The position numbers and the translations under genes were made by a program. A stretch of DNA of 64,000 bases from Cryptomeria japonica (taxonomy: Eukaryota > Streptophyta > Pinopsida > Cupressales > Cupressaceae). Below, one piece after another: positions 44,790 through 57,500 of this stretch (the first letter of the stretch is position 1; every line of letters begins with the position of its first letter). A model generated the notes under the pieces. The model had not been told where the DNA came from, ran no database searches, and saw only the letters and a list, made by a program, of their open reading frames with translations. Where the stretch lies: positions 145,020,897 to 145,084,896 of the forward strand of contig NC_081407.1 in assembly GCF_030272615.1 (NCBI RefSeq). The letters run 5' to 3'.

Positions 44790-47700
44790 GAAGAAAAGGA
44801 TGAAATGAAAGAGTTGATTGAACAAGTCAAAAAGCTGTCAACCGAAGTAACTCACTTGAGGAACCAGAATAATCAACTCCAAAGTATGCAAAGGATCAAT
44901 CATGGCCAACATACGAATAATCAAAATTTCCAAGGAAACAACAATCAAGGTTTCAGAAATAATTATCAAGGAAATAATAACCAAGGCTTTCAGAGGAGAC
45001 CATGGAATACGGCTCCCAATAATGGAAATGTGGTGACGCCACTAGATAATCCACCAAATTCTCAGAATCAAGAAAGTCCTTCTACTAGCAAAGTGTTTCT
45101 TGCAGAGGCAGCCTTGTCCAGTTGGTGTAGACTCCACAATACAAATCAACATTCTGAGTTACAGTGTCCTGAGTTCAAGATCGCGGCCGACATTTTCCAA
45201 CAGGAGATGCGTAGCACTGATCCACCTGAAAATCCACCCACGACAGGATACGAAATGGTCCCAACCACACAGTACGGTCAAGCCATGATTGTTGAAAGCT
45301 GCAAGTATTCACAAGAAGAGGTTAATCAAGCACGAAATGGGAGATTTCCACCAGCATCTGCAAATGGACCCATTGAAGACTCAGAGTATTATTTTCCACC
45401 ATTGAATAATAGTGTTCTAGTTGAAGGCATAAAGGAGGTATTTCACCAATCTTCGGGAGGTGCGAACCAAAGGGTTTATCATAGGAATCAAAGAAATCAA
45501 GAACCTCTAACTACATCAATTCCTCCAAACAATTTCTCTACTCCGCCGGATCCACAAGCCAGCAACAATCCGGAATATCCACAGAACACACAAGAATACA
45601 GACAAAGGAATATTGCACCCCCCATGGGTAATGAAATGAAAAGACTGGCCATGTTGGTATTAGAGGAACTCAAGAAAGTCAAAGTTAGTCTACCATTTTA
45701 CGAGTTGCTCAAAGTGTCAGAAATCAAAGATGTAGTGATCAATAGTTTGAGTGAGTCTAGTATGGTAAGGTCAAATGTTCAGGATTCTACCAGCAGAGCT
45801 CAAGCTACTATCAATGTGACCCAAGAGGAAGCTAATGACCAAGGACAATCCGAACAAAATGAATGCATGGTCCAGACCATAACCTTCCCAGCCAAAAAGG
45901 AAGATATGTTGGAAGGGAAGGTGTTACTCAAAAGGGGCGAGACTAAGAAAACTCAGCCTACTATCAAAGAACGCTTCGCCACTAGCCAAATTCTTCCAGA
46001 AAGGGAAGTTGCAATTAAGAGAGATGTGGTCAAGAAAGGAAAATCCACAAACAGAACAAATCACTCAAAAGAGGAGAGTCTAGCAAAGGATGATCATTCA
46101 AAGGTCAATGAAGTGAAACATCAAGAACCCAGTGAAGATTCTTCAGGCCCTTCTCAAGGAAAAGACGAACCGGCCCCGTTCCTGCTATCAGTTAGAATTT
46201 TCGGGAAATTATTACACAATTGCCTTTATGATTCAGGAGCTTCCAGTAATGTGATGCCCCTGGCTGTCTGTCAAAGACTAGGAATAACTCCCGCTCCTAC
46301 CAAAAGAAAGGTCACCCAGCTAGATAAGACAGAGGTTCCAGTCATGGGCGAGTTGAACAATATCCACATGCAATTGGCCGCAGACCCAAGAGTTCAAAAT
46401 TTCATAGACATTTCAGTGGTGGATATTCCTGATTCATATGGGATGCTTCTGAGTAGAGATTGGTCCCGAAAATTGAATGGATATGTGTCGACTGATTTCG
46501 TACACATGTGGCTACCATGGAGAGGAGTCCCAAATCAAATCAAGATCGATAGCACCCCAAGATTGAGACTTATGATAACCGAGTACGGGGAAGACAATGA
46601 AGTCTTGTTCTTAGAGTCAGACCTAGGGACATACAAGCCTAAAGTGGAGGAAATTCTGATGATACAAAACATACAAGATAAAGATGGCCAGCAAGAAGTG
46701 ATGGAATCTACAGAAATTGTCATCGAGAGTGATCAAGGATCCGACCAAGAAGATGATGGAATGTTTGAAAATTTCAGGAGGTTCGTACATAGAAACATAC
46801 AGCAAAGTGTGCAACTTGGTAACTTAGCATCCGTCCGAGATTTGCTTCTTCCAAATTGGTGTAGGATACACAATGCCGTCCATTCAGAACTATCTTGTGC
46901 TTTATGTCAGACTGCATTAGAGCAAGTATACAAAAGAGCCCCGCAGACATTGACCACAAAAGAAATTCAAGATTCAGAGGATGAGAGTTCTGTGGAAGAT
47001 GAAATCCTATCCGATACATCAACTGAAAGTCAGGAAGACCGAGAGACAGAAAATCAAGAAAATACAATATGGACATTAAGGTTCGATGGATCTAAGTCTA
47101 AACAAGGATCTGGAGCCGGCTTCGAATTAATTAGCCCAACAGGAGAAACCTACCTCACCGCTCACAGATTACAATTTCCTTGCACCAACAATGTAGCTGA
47201 ATATGAATCCTTGATTCATGGACTATTATTAGCCATCAAAAAAGGGGCGAAAATACTGCAAATGTATGGAGACTCAGAAATAGCTATAAGACAAATCAGG
47301 AAGCAGTATGTTTGCCATGACAAAAGATTGACCAGATACAGAAATCGAGTCTGGGATCTCATTGAGAGTTTTGAAGCTTTCAATATCAATTCTATATACA
47401 GACATCAGAATCAAGTGGCCAACTCCCTTGCACAAGCCGCTAGTTCTTTGATACCATTAGCCATGGAAGGATTAAAGAAATTCACAGTGGAGCTAATATC
47501 AGTACCTTCGGTCCCAGATAACATCACCAATTTTCAAGTTTTTGAAGACGACAAGCACATCCTGGATTTCTTAACCAACACAGATGTCTTCTTAACCCAA
47601 ATCATTGATGAAGAAGAAGTGGGAGAAGCAGAATTTGATGCCGAAGGTGTCCTGAATTTAAAGACAAACACTATTCCAAAAGGAATGGTAGAATTGGAGA

Positions 47701-49620
47701 GAATTTTTGATCCTGACAAATTGAAAGAGAAGAAGAACCACAACATGGAAGGAAACATGTGCGACACAATCAATTTAGGTGATGATATACAAGCTAAGAA
47801 TGTGTTTATCGGAAAGTCTTGTACAACAACCGAAAGAAATGGGATCCTGAAAAACATGAGAGATTTCCCAGATGTCATTGCATGGAGTTATGAAGATCTC
47901 AAGACTTACGACACCGCAATTATTACTCACACAATCCCTTTGAAGCCAGGAAGCAAGCCATTTAGGCAAAGACAAAGACCGGTTAATCCGTTATTGGAAC
48001 CCCTGATATATCAAGAAGTGAAGAAGCTGCTCTCAGCCAAGATCATCTTCCCAGTAAGACACTCGACGTGGGTCGCCAACCTGGTTCCTGTCAGAAAGAA
48101 AAATGGAGAGATCAGATTATGTGTTGATTTCCAAAATCTCAATCGAGCATCAGAAAAGGATAATTATCCGTTACCATCATTAGATGAAGTGTTGCAGATT
48201 GTTAACGGGTCTCAGATGATGTCCTTTCTAGATGGATATTCAGGATATAACCAAGTTCTAGTCGAGCCCGAAGATCGACTAAAGACTGCTTTTACCACCA
48301 AGTGGGGAACATTTGCATACAAGAGAATGCCTTTTGGACTTATAAATGCCGGGGCCACATTCCAGAGAGCCATGGATATCGCTTTCAGGGACTTAATTGG
48401 AAAATGCATTGTTATATATATGGATGACATCACAGTTTTCTCCAGGCAAAGAGAAGATCATGTGGACGACTTAAGAAGAGTCTTCCAAAGGTGCAGAAGA
48501 TACGGTGTCTCCCTCAATCCGAAGAAATGTATATTTGGAGTAACAGAAGGAAAACTTTTAGGACATGTTATTTCAGAAAGAGGAATCTCCATTGATCCTG
48601 AAAGGATAAAAGCCATATCCACTATCAATTTGCCGGCTAGCAAGAAGGAACTCAAATCATTTTTTGGCAAGATCAACTTTGTCAGAAAATTCATTACCGG
48701 ATTTGCCGAGATAGTCAGACCTTTGAATGAGATGCTGAAGAAGGACGCAAAGATTGATTGGTCACCACAAGCCAAAAGGGCATTCGAGGAGATAAAGACG
48801 GCAATCGCAGAAGCACCAGTACTAATCAGTCCTGATTACCTCAAGCCCTTCTATTTATATTCCTTCGCTTCTGACTGCACTTGTGCCGCCATTCTCACCC
48901 AGAGAAGTGAAGAAAGGGACGAAAATCCAATTGCATTCATGAGCACCCCGTTGAAAGATGCAGAACTTAGATATCCCAACATTGAAAAACAAGCATACGC
49001 ACTGGTAAAGGTCGTTAAGAAATTCAGACATTACCTCCTAAGGGCCAAGATTTATGCAATAGTGCCAGATGCAGCAGTCAAGACCCTCCTCATGCAAAAT
49101 GAATTAGGAGAAAGAAGAGGTAAGTGGGTCGCCATTATCCAAGAATTTGATATTGAAATCCAACCCATGAAACTTGTTCGAGGACAAGCTTTGGCGCAGA
49201 CATTGGCGATTGATGGACCAGGATTAGTCCAACAAGTTTATGAATTAGAGGATGTCACCCCTGATGAATGGTACAAAGATATTGTGACATACCTGCTTAA
49301 CCACAGATGTCCTGCCTGCATGACACCCACACAGAAAAGAGCATTAAGGATGAAGTGTCAACATTACATGCTCCAAGGATCTGTTCTATATCGCAAAAAT
49401 CATGAAGGAATATATCTGAGGTGTGTTGGCAAAGATGAGGCTAAACAGATAATTGAACATTTTCATTCCAAGTTTGGGACCAGACACGGAGCCAACCTCG
49501 CTACAGCTCACCAAATCCTAAGAGCAGGATATTACTGGCCTACACTTTTCAAAGATACATTTAATCATATCAGGACTTGCCACACTTGCCAAGTCGCAGC
49601 ATTCAAGAAAGAAATCCTGC
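44790..49620 (+). CDS. Tat-like Gag C-terminus and Pol: protease, aRNase H, RT, RNase H, integrase N-terminus
   Basis: Residues are counted from 44805. A Gln/Asn-rich stretch (NNNQGFRNNYQGNNNQG) precedes a C-x2-H-x4-H-x4-C knuckle. Then come: protease (DSGAS at 476); a second knuckle (WCRIHNAVHSELSC); archaeal-type RNase H (about 757-885: RFDGSKS with catalytic Asp at 761, NNVAEYE, YGDSE, last Asp replaced by Asn in QVANSLAQ); RT (about 1038-1330, YMDD intact at 48417-48428); the usual gypsy RNase H (about 1345-1470), which has lost Asp residues (LYSFASD for YTDASD; GQALAQTLA for ADALSR); and the integrase HHCC zinc finger (HFHSKFGTRHG, then CHTC). A one-base frameshift at about 49610-49620 separates the integrase core. 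Confidence 0.88.
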
Positions 49621-50638
49621 TATGCCACTGAATCCAGTAATTGAAGCCAGACCATTTGCTAAATGGGGAATGGATTTTATTGGTGTCATCAATCCCGCAT
49701 CCTCGGCACAACATAAGTATATCATCACAGCTACAGATTATTGTACCAGATGGTCGGAGGCACAAGCACTCAAGGTTTGCACTACTGAAGTTGTAATCAA
49801 ATTCCTAGAAGAAAACATAGTCACAAGGTTTGGATGTCCTTATGCGTTAGTTTGCGACAATGGATCGGCATTCACATCATTGAGATTCTCAAATTGGGCT
49901 TTTGAATATGGAATAACCCTCAAATTTTCATCAAATTATTATCCTCAGGGTAATGGGTTAGCTAAGTCAACCAACAAGAACCTACTCAGCGTTATCAAGA
50001 AATTGTTAGAAAGAAGTCCGAGAGAATGGCATACCCAATTAAGATTCGCCTTATGGGCAAACAGAATCAGGACCAAGAACGCATTAGGCATTTCACCTTA
50101 TTTTTTGGTTTATGGCCAAGATCCAGTCTTCCCCATGCAACTCAGGATCCCGACTTTGAGATTTATTCAGGAGTACATGGAAGATACCGATGCTATTCAA
50201 GCCCGATTGACGCAGTTAATGAATCTGGAAGAAAAGAGAGATCAAGCATTGGAAAACTTCGCAAAACACCAAGGAGTGGTGAAAAGATGGTTCGATCGAC
50301 AAGCTAGAGTCAAAGCATTTCGGATCTCAGATCTCGTCCTATACTGGGAAAAAGCACACGAGAAAAGAGGAGAACATGATAAGTTTGATAGGCTTTGGAA
50401 AGGCCCTTATCAAATTTCAGAGATATTGGGAGAAAATGCATTTAGGTTGAAGACATTAACTGGAGAAGACATCCCATTGCCTGTCAATGGGAGATATCTC
50501 AAACATTATTTCCAATCTTTAGATGCCCAAGGCCTTCCCTTGTACATAGTTAGTTTAGTTTGCTTTCGTTGTTTTTCGTTTGTTTGCTTTTCTTTCGTTT
50601 TGGTTTGCCTTTCTGCTTTGTTTTCGTTTTTAGTTTAG
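49621..50638 (+). CDS. Integrase core and C-terminus, copy B (frameshifted)
   Basis: The reading frame that contains the core opens at 49577. Residues are counted from there. The first catalytic Asp is in WGMDFIGV (33), the second in VCDNGSAF (94), but the Glu of the DDE triad is Lys: NGLAKSTNKNL at 130, exactly 35 residues after the second Asp. The C-terminal part has the Tat-type GPYQISEILGENAFRL and PVNGRYLKHYF. There is no chromodomain. After the frameshift and the Glu-to-Lys change this integrase cannot be active. The last 35 or so codons (LVCFRCFSFVCFSFV) are T-rich and probably not part of the native protein. Confidence 0.87.
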
Positions 50639-51496
50639 GTGTTTTGTCTTAGGTTAGTTGTTTTGTCCTGAGGGGTATCCATTTGAATTTGGGTGATTTT
50701 GTCATGTAACGCTCTGACTTCCCGCTAGGTTGTTGGTTGCATTTGGACAATCATGAGGTCTCTTGGAATTACAAAGGGAGTTTCTTTTAATAAAGCTTTG
50801 AGTTAGGAAGTATTTGCATTGAAGCAAGATTAGCTTATTGAACTCACGTATTTTTGTCCTCCAGTTATTATATTTTTTTTCACACTTATAATCTCCGAGT
50901 CGTTATGGTTTCCAGGCAAAGCTGTGATCAGTGAAAAATCTAAAGTCTGACTTCAGCGCCACCGCAATCCTCAAACCCTAGTGAGCTTCACTGCTCACGA
51001 GCCAAAAGAATTGACAGAACTGAAAAGCAGTATCAAAAAGAAAAGATGAGAAAATGAGAAAAGAAAAAATCAAAAAGAAAATGAGTTGACAAAGAAATAT
51101 CAAATTGGCTAAAAGGGAATTTACGAGTAACTCCATCGGGGCTATAGACGCCTGGCTGGGAATGGAGCAATGTTCGTGAGCTTGCGGTGATAACCTCGTC
51201 GGGACTATGGACGTCTGACTGGTAGCGAGGCTCTATCCAGGATGCTTTTGGAGTCTAGACAAACTACGTAGCTTATCACAGGGGAACCTGAAGATCATGA
51301 TTGTCTTGTTGAGGGGAATTAACGCATTTGCACACACATGGGTAACTGTGGACTTGATACTTTGTCTCAATATGATGGCCTCTTCTTGTAAGTGTTTTTT
51401 TTAACTCCTGGTTTTGTTGAAGGAGGTTTTCTAAGTTTTCCTCTAGAAAGATTGATTCCCAAATGTTTTTCAACATTTCTCAGTGGTGTCGCCAGA
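50639..51496 (+). other. 3' untranslated region of copy B
   Basis: It is non-coding and partly A/G-rich (50996-51100). Two similar blocks, CATCGGGGCTATAGACGCC near 51134 and CGTCGGGACTATGGACGTC near 51197, are about 64 bp apart. Directly before the LTR the sequence is GTGGTGTCGCCAGA, not a classical polypurine tract; the nearest purine-rich run is GAAGGAGG near 51419. Confidence 0.6.
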
Positions 51497-51951
51497 TGTT
51501 GTGACCATTTCACACATCGCCCCATTAAAATGGGGACCCCCTCTTTTTGCTCGTTTGTGCTCGCCTTTCTCTCTGCTTTTTAGGGTTTTGGTTTAGTATG
51601 TCAGTCGTCTGGACTAGGGTCAAGCCTTAGGGTTCCCGTTTTAGTGTTTTCAGGCCAGGATCCAGTCAATCTTGAGAGCTTTTTGAGCTTCCTCCCATAG
51701 GATGCAATTTTGAATAAGGTGAATTCGTCAGGTGGTCAAGTGAGTTGGTCTAGGTTCAGTCAGAATTTTGATGCAGAGTCCAATTTTTGCCTAAGTGTTG
51801 ATGATGAGTTATGGAATCTTGTATGATTGAATGATTTTGACCAAATTTTGGAATTTTGATGATTGATCTCGGGTATTGGAAATGACCTAACTTTGCCTTG
51901 TGAAGTGATTAAACCCTTGAAATCGTGATATTTTGGCCTGTGGAAGACAAA

Positions 51952-53689
51952 TCGCTCCTGTCCCTCACTGAAGGACCGGAGCTTGTTTCTCAAAATTTTA
52001 TTGCCCTTGCAGGATCAAGATGATTTTCGGATTGGAAGAGATAAAGGGAGGCATGTTCTTTCTGTTGAATATAATTTGAAGAATTTCGCGAACATGGAAA
52101 TGTGCCAGGAGCAAAAATCGGTCCTGTCCCTCACTGAAGGACCGGAGCTTAAAATCCAACATTGCCTTGTCCTTGCAAGATTTCAACAATTTCGCGATTT
52201 GAGGAGAACCAAGGAAGTACATCCTGTCAGTTGAATATAACTTGGAAATGTCATCATAAGGAAAATTAGACTTAGAAGCAAAATCGCTCCTATCCCTCAG
52301 CCAGGGACCAGGGCGAAATTTGATGATAGCTCCCGTCCCTCTCCCACGGACCAGAGCGAAATTCCTTATAGGGCAAAATTTGGGCAAAGATCAAGTGAAG
52401 ATTAGGTTTGAGGAAAGCAAAGAAGGTGTAACGGACCCATTGAAGACAAATTGAAGATTGCAAGACACCGAAGCGAGGCCCATATTTGCCTAGGCGCTCT
52501 TGTCCCTCAGTCAGGGACCAGAGCGATTTCTTCCTTAGATCAAATTCGCAACAAGATAAAACGAATGCCATGCCAAGGATAAGTGAAAGGGGGCACAACG
52601 AATCCGTTGAAGATAAATTTGGAAGTTAGCAAAGCACGATTGAGCCTACAAGTGTAAGTTCGCTCCTGTCCCTCAGCCAGGGACCAGGGCGAAATATTGG
52701 TTATATTGCCTTCCTTACAAATATAAAGTCACTCCAAGTCAAAGTACAAGGTGGCAATGACGTTTGAGGTGTCTCGACGAACAATGAAGTATCAAAGACT
52801 GCAAAGGTGATGGAAATGCCCAAGTTCACTCCTGTCCCTCTCCAAGGGACCAGAGCGAAATGTTCAAATGTGTCCAAATTTAAGTTGCCACTCACATTTC
52901 AAGTGTTCGAAAGGGAGTAAAGAACATCATTTTGCGCCTCAAAGACAATTGCAAGTCAATATGATGAAGGATTTACACGATATGCCCAAATTCGCTCCTG
53001 TCCCTCAGTCAGGGACCAGAGCGAAATCTCTATGGGGGTTCAAGTTTTGAATGTTAATCACATTTCAAATGTTCAAGAAGGACCAAAGGACATTGTTTTA
53101 CACTGGAAGGCGTTTGCGAGTTGATAGAAACAAGGATGAGCCCAGGACACCAAGGATCGCTCCTGTCCTTCAGTCAAGGACCAGGGCGATATTAATCAAA
53201 TCAATCATTCGTCCCACAAGATCACGTCAAGCAAAGGTACACAAGATCGAATATGTCATTTGAAAGGTCATGAACGAGAAGCTAAGGTTAAGAGATGACG
53301 AATTTTGGCTAGAACACAAGGATCGCTCCTGTCCCTCACCAAGGGACCAGGGCGAAAATCCTTCAAACATCAAATGTGCTTTGTAAAAGCCAAGTAAAGT
53401 ATGCGTGGAGTGAAGGGGTAACGTTGTTACTTGCCTAGTGATGAAAGTTGGTGACCAAAGAAACAAGGATTAAGGAGAACACAAGGTTCGCTCCTGTCCC
53501 TCACCAAGGGACCAGGGCGATATTGACCTTAAGAGGCATTTATCCACAAAGTTGAATCAATCAAGCTCGAGAAACCCAATGAAGGTGCCAGTTTGCACGT
53601 GGAGAAGGTAGTTTTGAACGTAAAAGACAAAAGAATCAAGGCTAAAATGCTAATTCGCTCCTGTCCCTCTCCCAAGGACCAGAGCGATA
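51952..53689 (+). repeat. Array of 12 palindromic boxes, exact ~166-bp period
   Basis: Box starts: 51952, 52118, 52284, 52327, 52494, 52660, 52826, 52992, 53157, 53323, 53488 and 53655. Apart from the extra box 43 bp after the third, every step is 165-167 bp. Arms TCGCTC...GAGCGA and GTCCCT...AGGGAC are kept in nearly all boxes while the intervening 130 bp vary strongly. This is the full-length, unexpanded version of the array in copy A. Confidence 0.92.
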
Positions 53690-54550
53690 TGGTTTGTATT
53701 TTTCCATCTCCCAAATTTTGGCGCTAATAACATTTTTGAATTTTATTAAATGCTAAAATCAATAAAATTTGAATATTCAATTAAAGTTAGCATTTAAAAT
53801 TTGCGCATGGACATTTAATTAATTATTTTTTGCCTTTAAAAAATCGAATTAATTAATTGCAAGGGCATTAAATGAATTAATTATTATTTTAAATAAAAAT
53901 TAAAGTGGGGTGAGCGCTTAAATTTCAAATCTTATATTTTACAAAGTCGGCCCTTGGTTTTTATTTAAAAATTGTTTTAAATTGCCTTATTTTGCAAAGT
54001 CGGCCTAGAGGTGAATGAGAGGGTGAGCGCCTATAAAGGGGAGGTGAATTATTTCATTTTCAAGTCATCATTCGAACATTCCTTTGCATGCGATTTGGAG
54101 AGTACTAGGAGAAGTGCGAATTTCATAAAGGAGGTGCGAAACATCATCATCAAAGGGGAGTGCGAACTTAGTTTCAAGTGAAGCGAGCTTGCCATCAAGA
54201 CATCGAAGACCCCAAAGGTGGCGAAGTTGCTAAGGAGGACGTTCGTTTGAAGGGAATCACGTTGAAATCTTCCAAACTCCGATTTTTGCCTAGGCGAATT
54301 TCTTAATTTTGCATTTTAGAGTTAGCTCTCAAGTAAGGTATGGCGATGTGATCCCTTGCCTTAATTTTGAATTTTGATCGTCATAGCCTTAAATTTTGAA
54401 TTTTGAAATTTTGAATTTCAGTAGCTCGATCATATTTAGGAAATGATAACTCAAAGACTTATCATGAAGTTTCCTAAATTTAATCTCTAATCTATAGTTA
54501 TACCTTGCAAAATCTAGTTACTTATTGTGAAATGTTGTGTAGGTGTTACA
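53690..54550 (+). promoter_or_regulatory. Promoter and 5' leader of the LTR-resident gene
   Basis: After a very AT-rich stretch (53715-53960, with repeated TTAATTAATTATT) comes a canonical TATA box CTATAAAGGGG (54031-54041). Repeated GAGTGCGAA/AGGTGCGAA words follow (54110-54170), and then a 500-nt leader to the ATG at 54551. Copy A has lost this whole region. Confidence 0.6.
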
Positions 54551-57500
54551 ATGGCGACCCCGAAGGCGTGAGCATCCACCAGTCGTCCAGCTCTTATGAA
54601 GGAAGATCAAAAGACCGAAGAACTGGAGACCAAGATCGTGTCTAAGTGGAGCAACATTGGAGATACCAACTTGGGCAACTTCAGTACGAAGAAGTTTCGA
54701 GAGGTCCCTTACATTGGCAAGCCATCACCTGTCGCCAGGAGGATAATTGAAAGTGGCATCATTAAGGCGGCCGGCTTCCCTCCAGCAGTACAGTGCCATG
54801 AGTTGATGATCAAGTGTGCTCGTCATTATGATCCACAGTCCAGAACAATCGTGTCCAATGAGGGAAACACTTTAGCTTATCTTTCAGAGGAAGCTATAAG
54901 TGAGGCTTTCCATCTTCCAGAGCACAGAGATATGGTCTACAAAAGCATAGAAGGAGCCAAGTCCATGTACGAAGATGATCCAGATGCTTGCCTAAGCATC
55001 ATCAACAAGAACTGGTTACTTAAGAGTCGTCCTCGCCTGAGCAAGATCCCAAACACACCACATAGGATCGATTTCCAAGAGGAGTACAGAGATTTGATAA
55101 CGATGCTCAACCGAGTCACAGGAGCTCCTCAAGCCTTCTACTTTGAGAAGTGGATGTTCTACTTCATCCAGGTGATAGTTCAGCGAAAAGGAACAATTCA
55201 TTGGGCTAGGATGATTAGCCATTGCTTGGACGTACAATTGAGGAGACTAAAAGCTACCAAGTCCTTCCACATGAGTTCATACGTCATATATGCCTTAATC
55301 AGGAGCTTTGAGTACGCAGGACTACCTCACAGAGGAGTGATTGGAAGAGGACCCGGCGAGGTCAAAGTTTGTGATTCCTACGTACACTTGCATCATCCGC
55401 CAGGGAGCAACTACAAGTTAGTTAATGATACCTTCACGATGAACATCACAAGGACGTTGCAAGGTGGGATTCACAATCGTCTATCTCAGGACGCATAGGA
55501 GCTAGTAAAGAGGTACGGTGCTTGGTTTATCCAATTTCCGAAATTTACTTATATCAGAGTTCATGGATGTCCTTCACCTCCATACATGTTGCCGAGATAT
55601 CCGACAGACAGAATAGTGTTACTTGAGGTAACAAGACAGTTGGCAGCTTATGCGAAGGCATTCAGACACAGACATGGAAATGGAATTCCTGTACCTATCA
55701 TATTGGGCAATTCAGTTGAGGTATGTCCTAATGCTTTAGCCATGGATGACGCAGAGAAGGAGTTAGCTTTGTATTCATTTTCGTTCTTTGCCTTGAGAGA
55801 AAGCTTTGATCCACATGGATATATAGAGGAGACAGTCGGTAGGAAATTTAAGCATGAGTTTCAGGTAGAAGATTTTATGATGAATCTCTTAGACGATCTT
55901 GAAGTGAAAAGGAAGATGCATTCTAGATTGCCTTTGGATTTCATCAGGAAATGCAAGATTTACAGAGTGGCCGACCAAGCTCAGGACAGTGGCAGACATC
56001 TCCAATCATCCTATGATCGAGATAGCAAAACAGTGAGGTTAGATTAGAATGAGCCCGAGGTTGTGGATCTAGATGCTTTGATGGCTCCAGTCTTGTCTTG
56101 TACTCGCAGATGGGTTGATGTGCAGCATCAGAAGTTGAGAGAGCAAGGCATAGCTATGACTTTTACCTTGGAGGAAAGACCAGCTGAGGGTGGAGCCAGT
56201 GTAAGCGAAGGCAATCCTAATCCCAGAAATACAAGTGAAGGCAACCTTCGAAGTGCAAGTGACGGCAATCTCCATCCAAGAGGCTCGAAGAGGAAAGAAA
56301 GACCTGAGAAGAGAGAATCTTCCAAGAAGAAGCAAGAGGCCAACCGAGATCGTTCATCCGGTACATCTTCTCGACAAGAGAAGAGGACATTTGAGATAGA
56401 GGAGTCTATGGAGTCAATGGTACAGAACGATAAAGAAGGACAGGCACCTCAAAGGTCACCAGGTGGATCTCTCCAGGATAATGAGTTACATGAAGATAGG
56501 GAAGGTAATGAAGTAACATCTCCTCCAAGAGAAGAAGAATGGCTTAAGGAAATACAGGTTAAAGAGACAAGATCTGCCATCCCAGATTGGTTGAAGGAAA
56601 GATTAACGAAGGTGATTGTAATCGAGGACGAGGACAATGTGATTGATTTGGAGAGCCTTGTTGGACATTCCCAGGAAGTGACAGAGAAGAGAAAAGCTAC
56701 CAAGATGTCCAAGATGATTAGAGATGAGACTGGATCCAGAAAGTTGCAGATAGCTACACCAACAGTGGATAAGTATGAAGGTGAGATCCTTGCGGAGGAA
56801 TATGATGTAGAAACATTTGAGCTAGGTCCATCCACAGCTGAACAGACAATGGATGATGCCACCGATTCATTTGAGGCATTGAAAGACAAGCTTAGAGAAG
56901 AAATGGAGAAAAATAGAAAGCTTGAGAGAGAGAGAGGTGCATGGAGAACGTATTTCAGCCATCTCAATCAGCCTTTGGGACGTCAGGATCCAGTAAGATC
57001 ACCCGTACAGGCACTTCCCCTTCAATCAATTAGTGAGGCAGAGAGATTCAGGAGTATGGTCCAGCTTATGAGCACTTGGATTGACAAATCTCATACAATT
57101 GCCGTAGAATTTGCAACAAGGATGATGAAGACAATTCATAGGGCTATCCAGGTTCTTGAGATCATCCACAACTTGATGATAATAGTGGCCGCTTTTGCTC
57201 ATACCAAAGATGTTATCATTCCTGTCTTGCAAGTAATCAGACAAATGTCAAGGAAGGTCCTACCACAGGAAAAGATCATGGATGGAGGACCTCACAGTTT
57301 ACTTCAGTGGTCAACCTTACTCCAGATGAAGGAAGTTCTCTTTGAGGACATCAGTACTAGATGTAGCCATGTTGAGGAGGTTATCCACCCAATCCAGGAC
57401 AGAGTATTTGAGGTACTACGTACCATTCTTGGCAAGAGGATCGAAGTTGAGACAGATGTAGATTTGCAGGTATTGGAGGATAGAATTAAGGTCATCTTTT

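Noticed and set aside
51952-53689. CRISPR-like array (regular palindromic repeats with variable spacers)
   Set aside because: Period is 166 bp, spacers are diverged versions of one another, and the array lies in a plant LTR with no cas genes.
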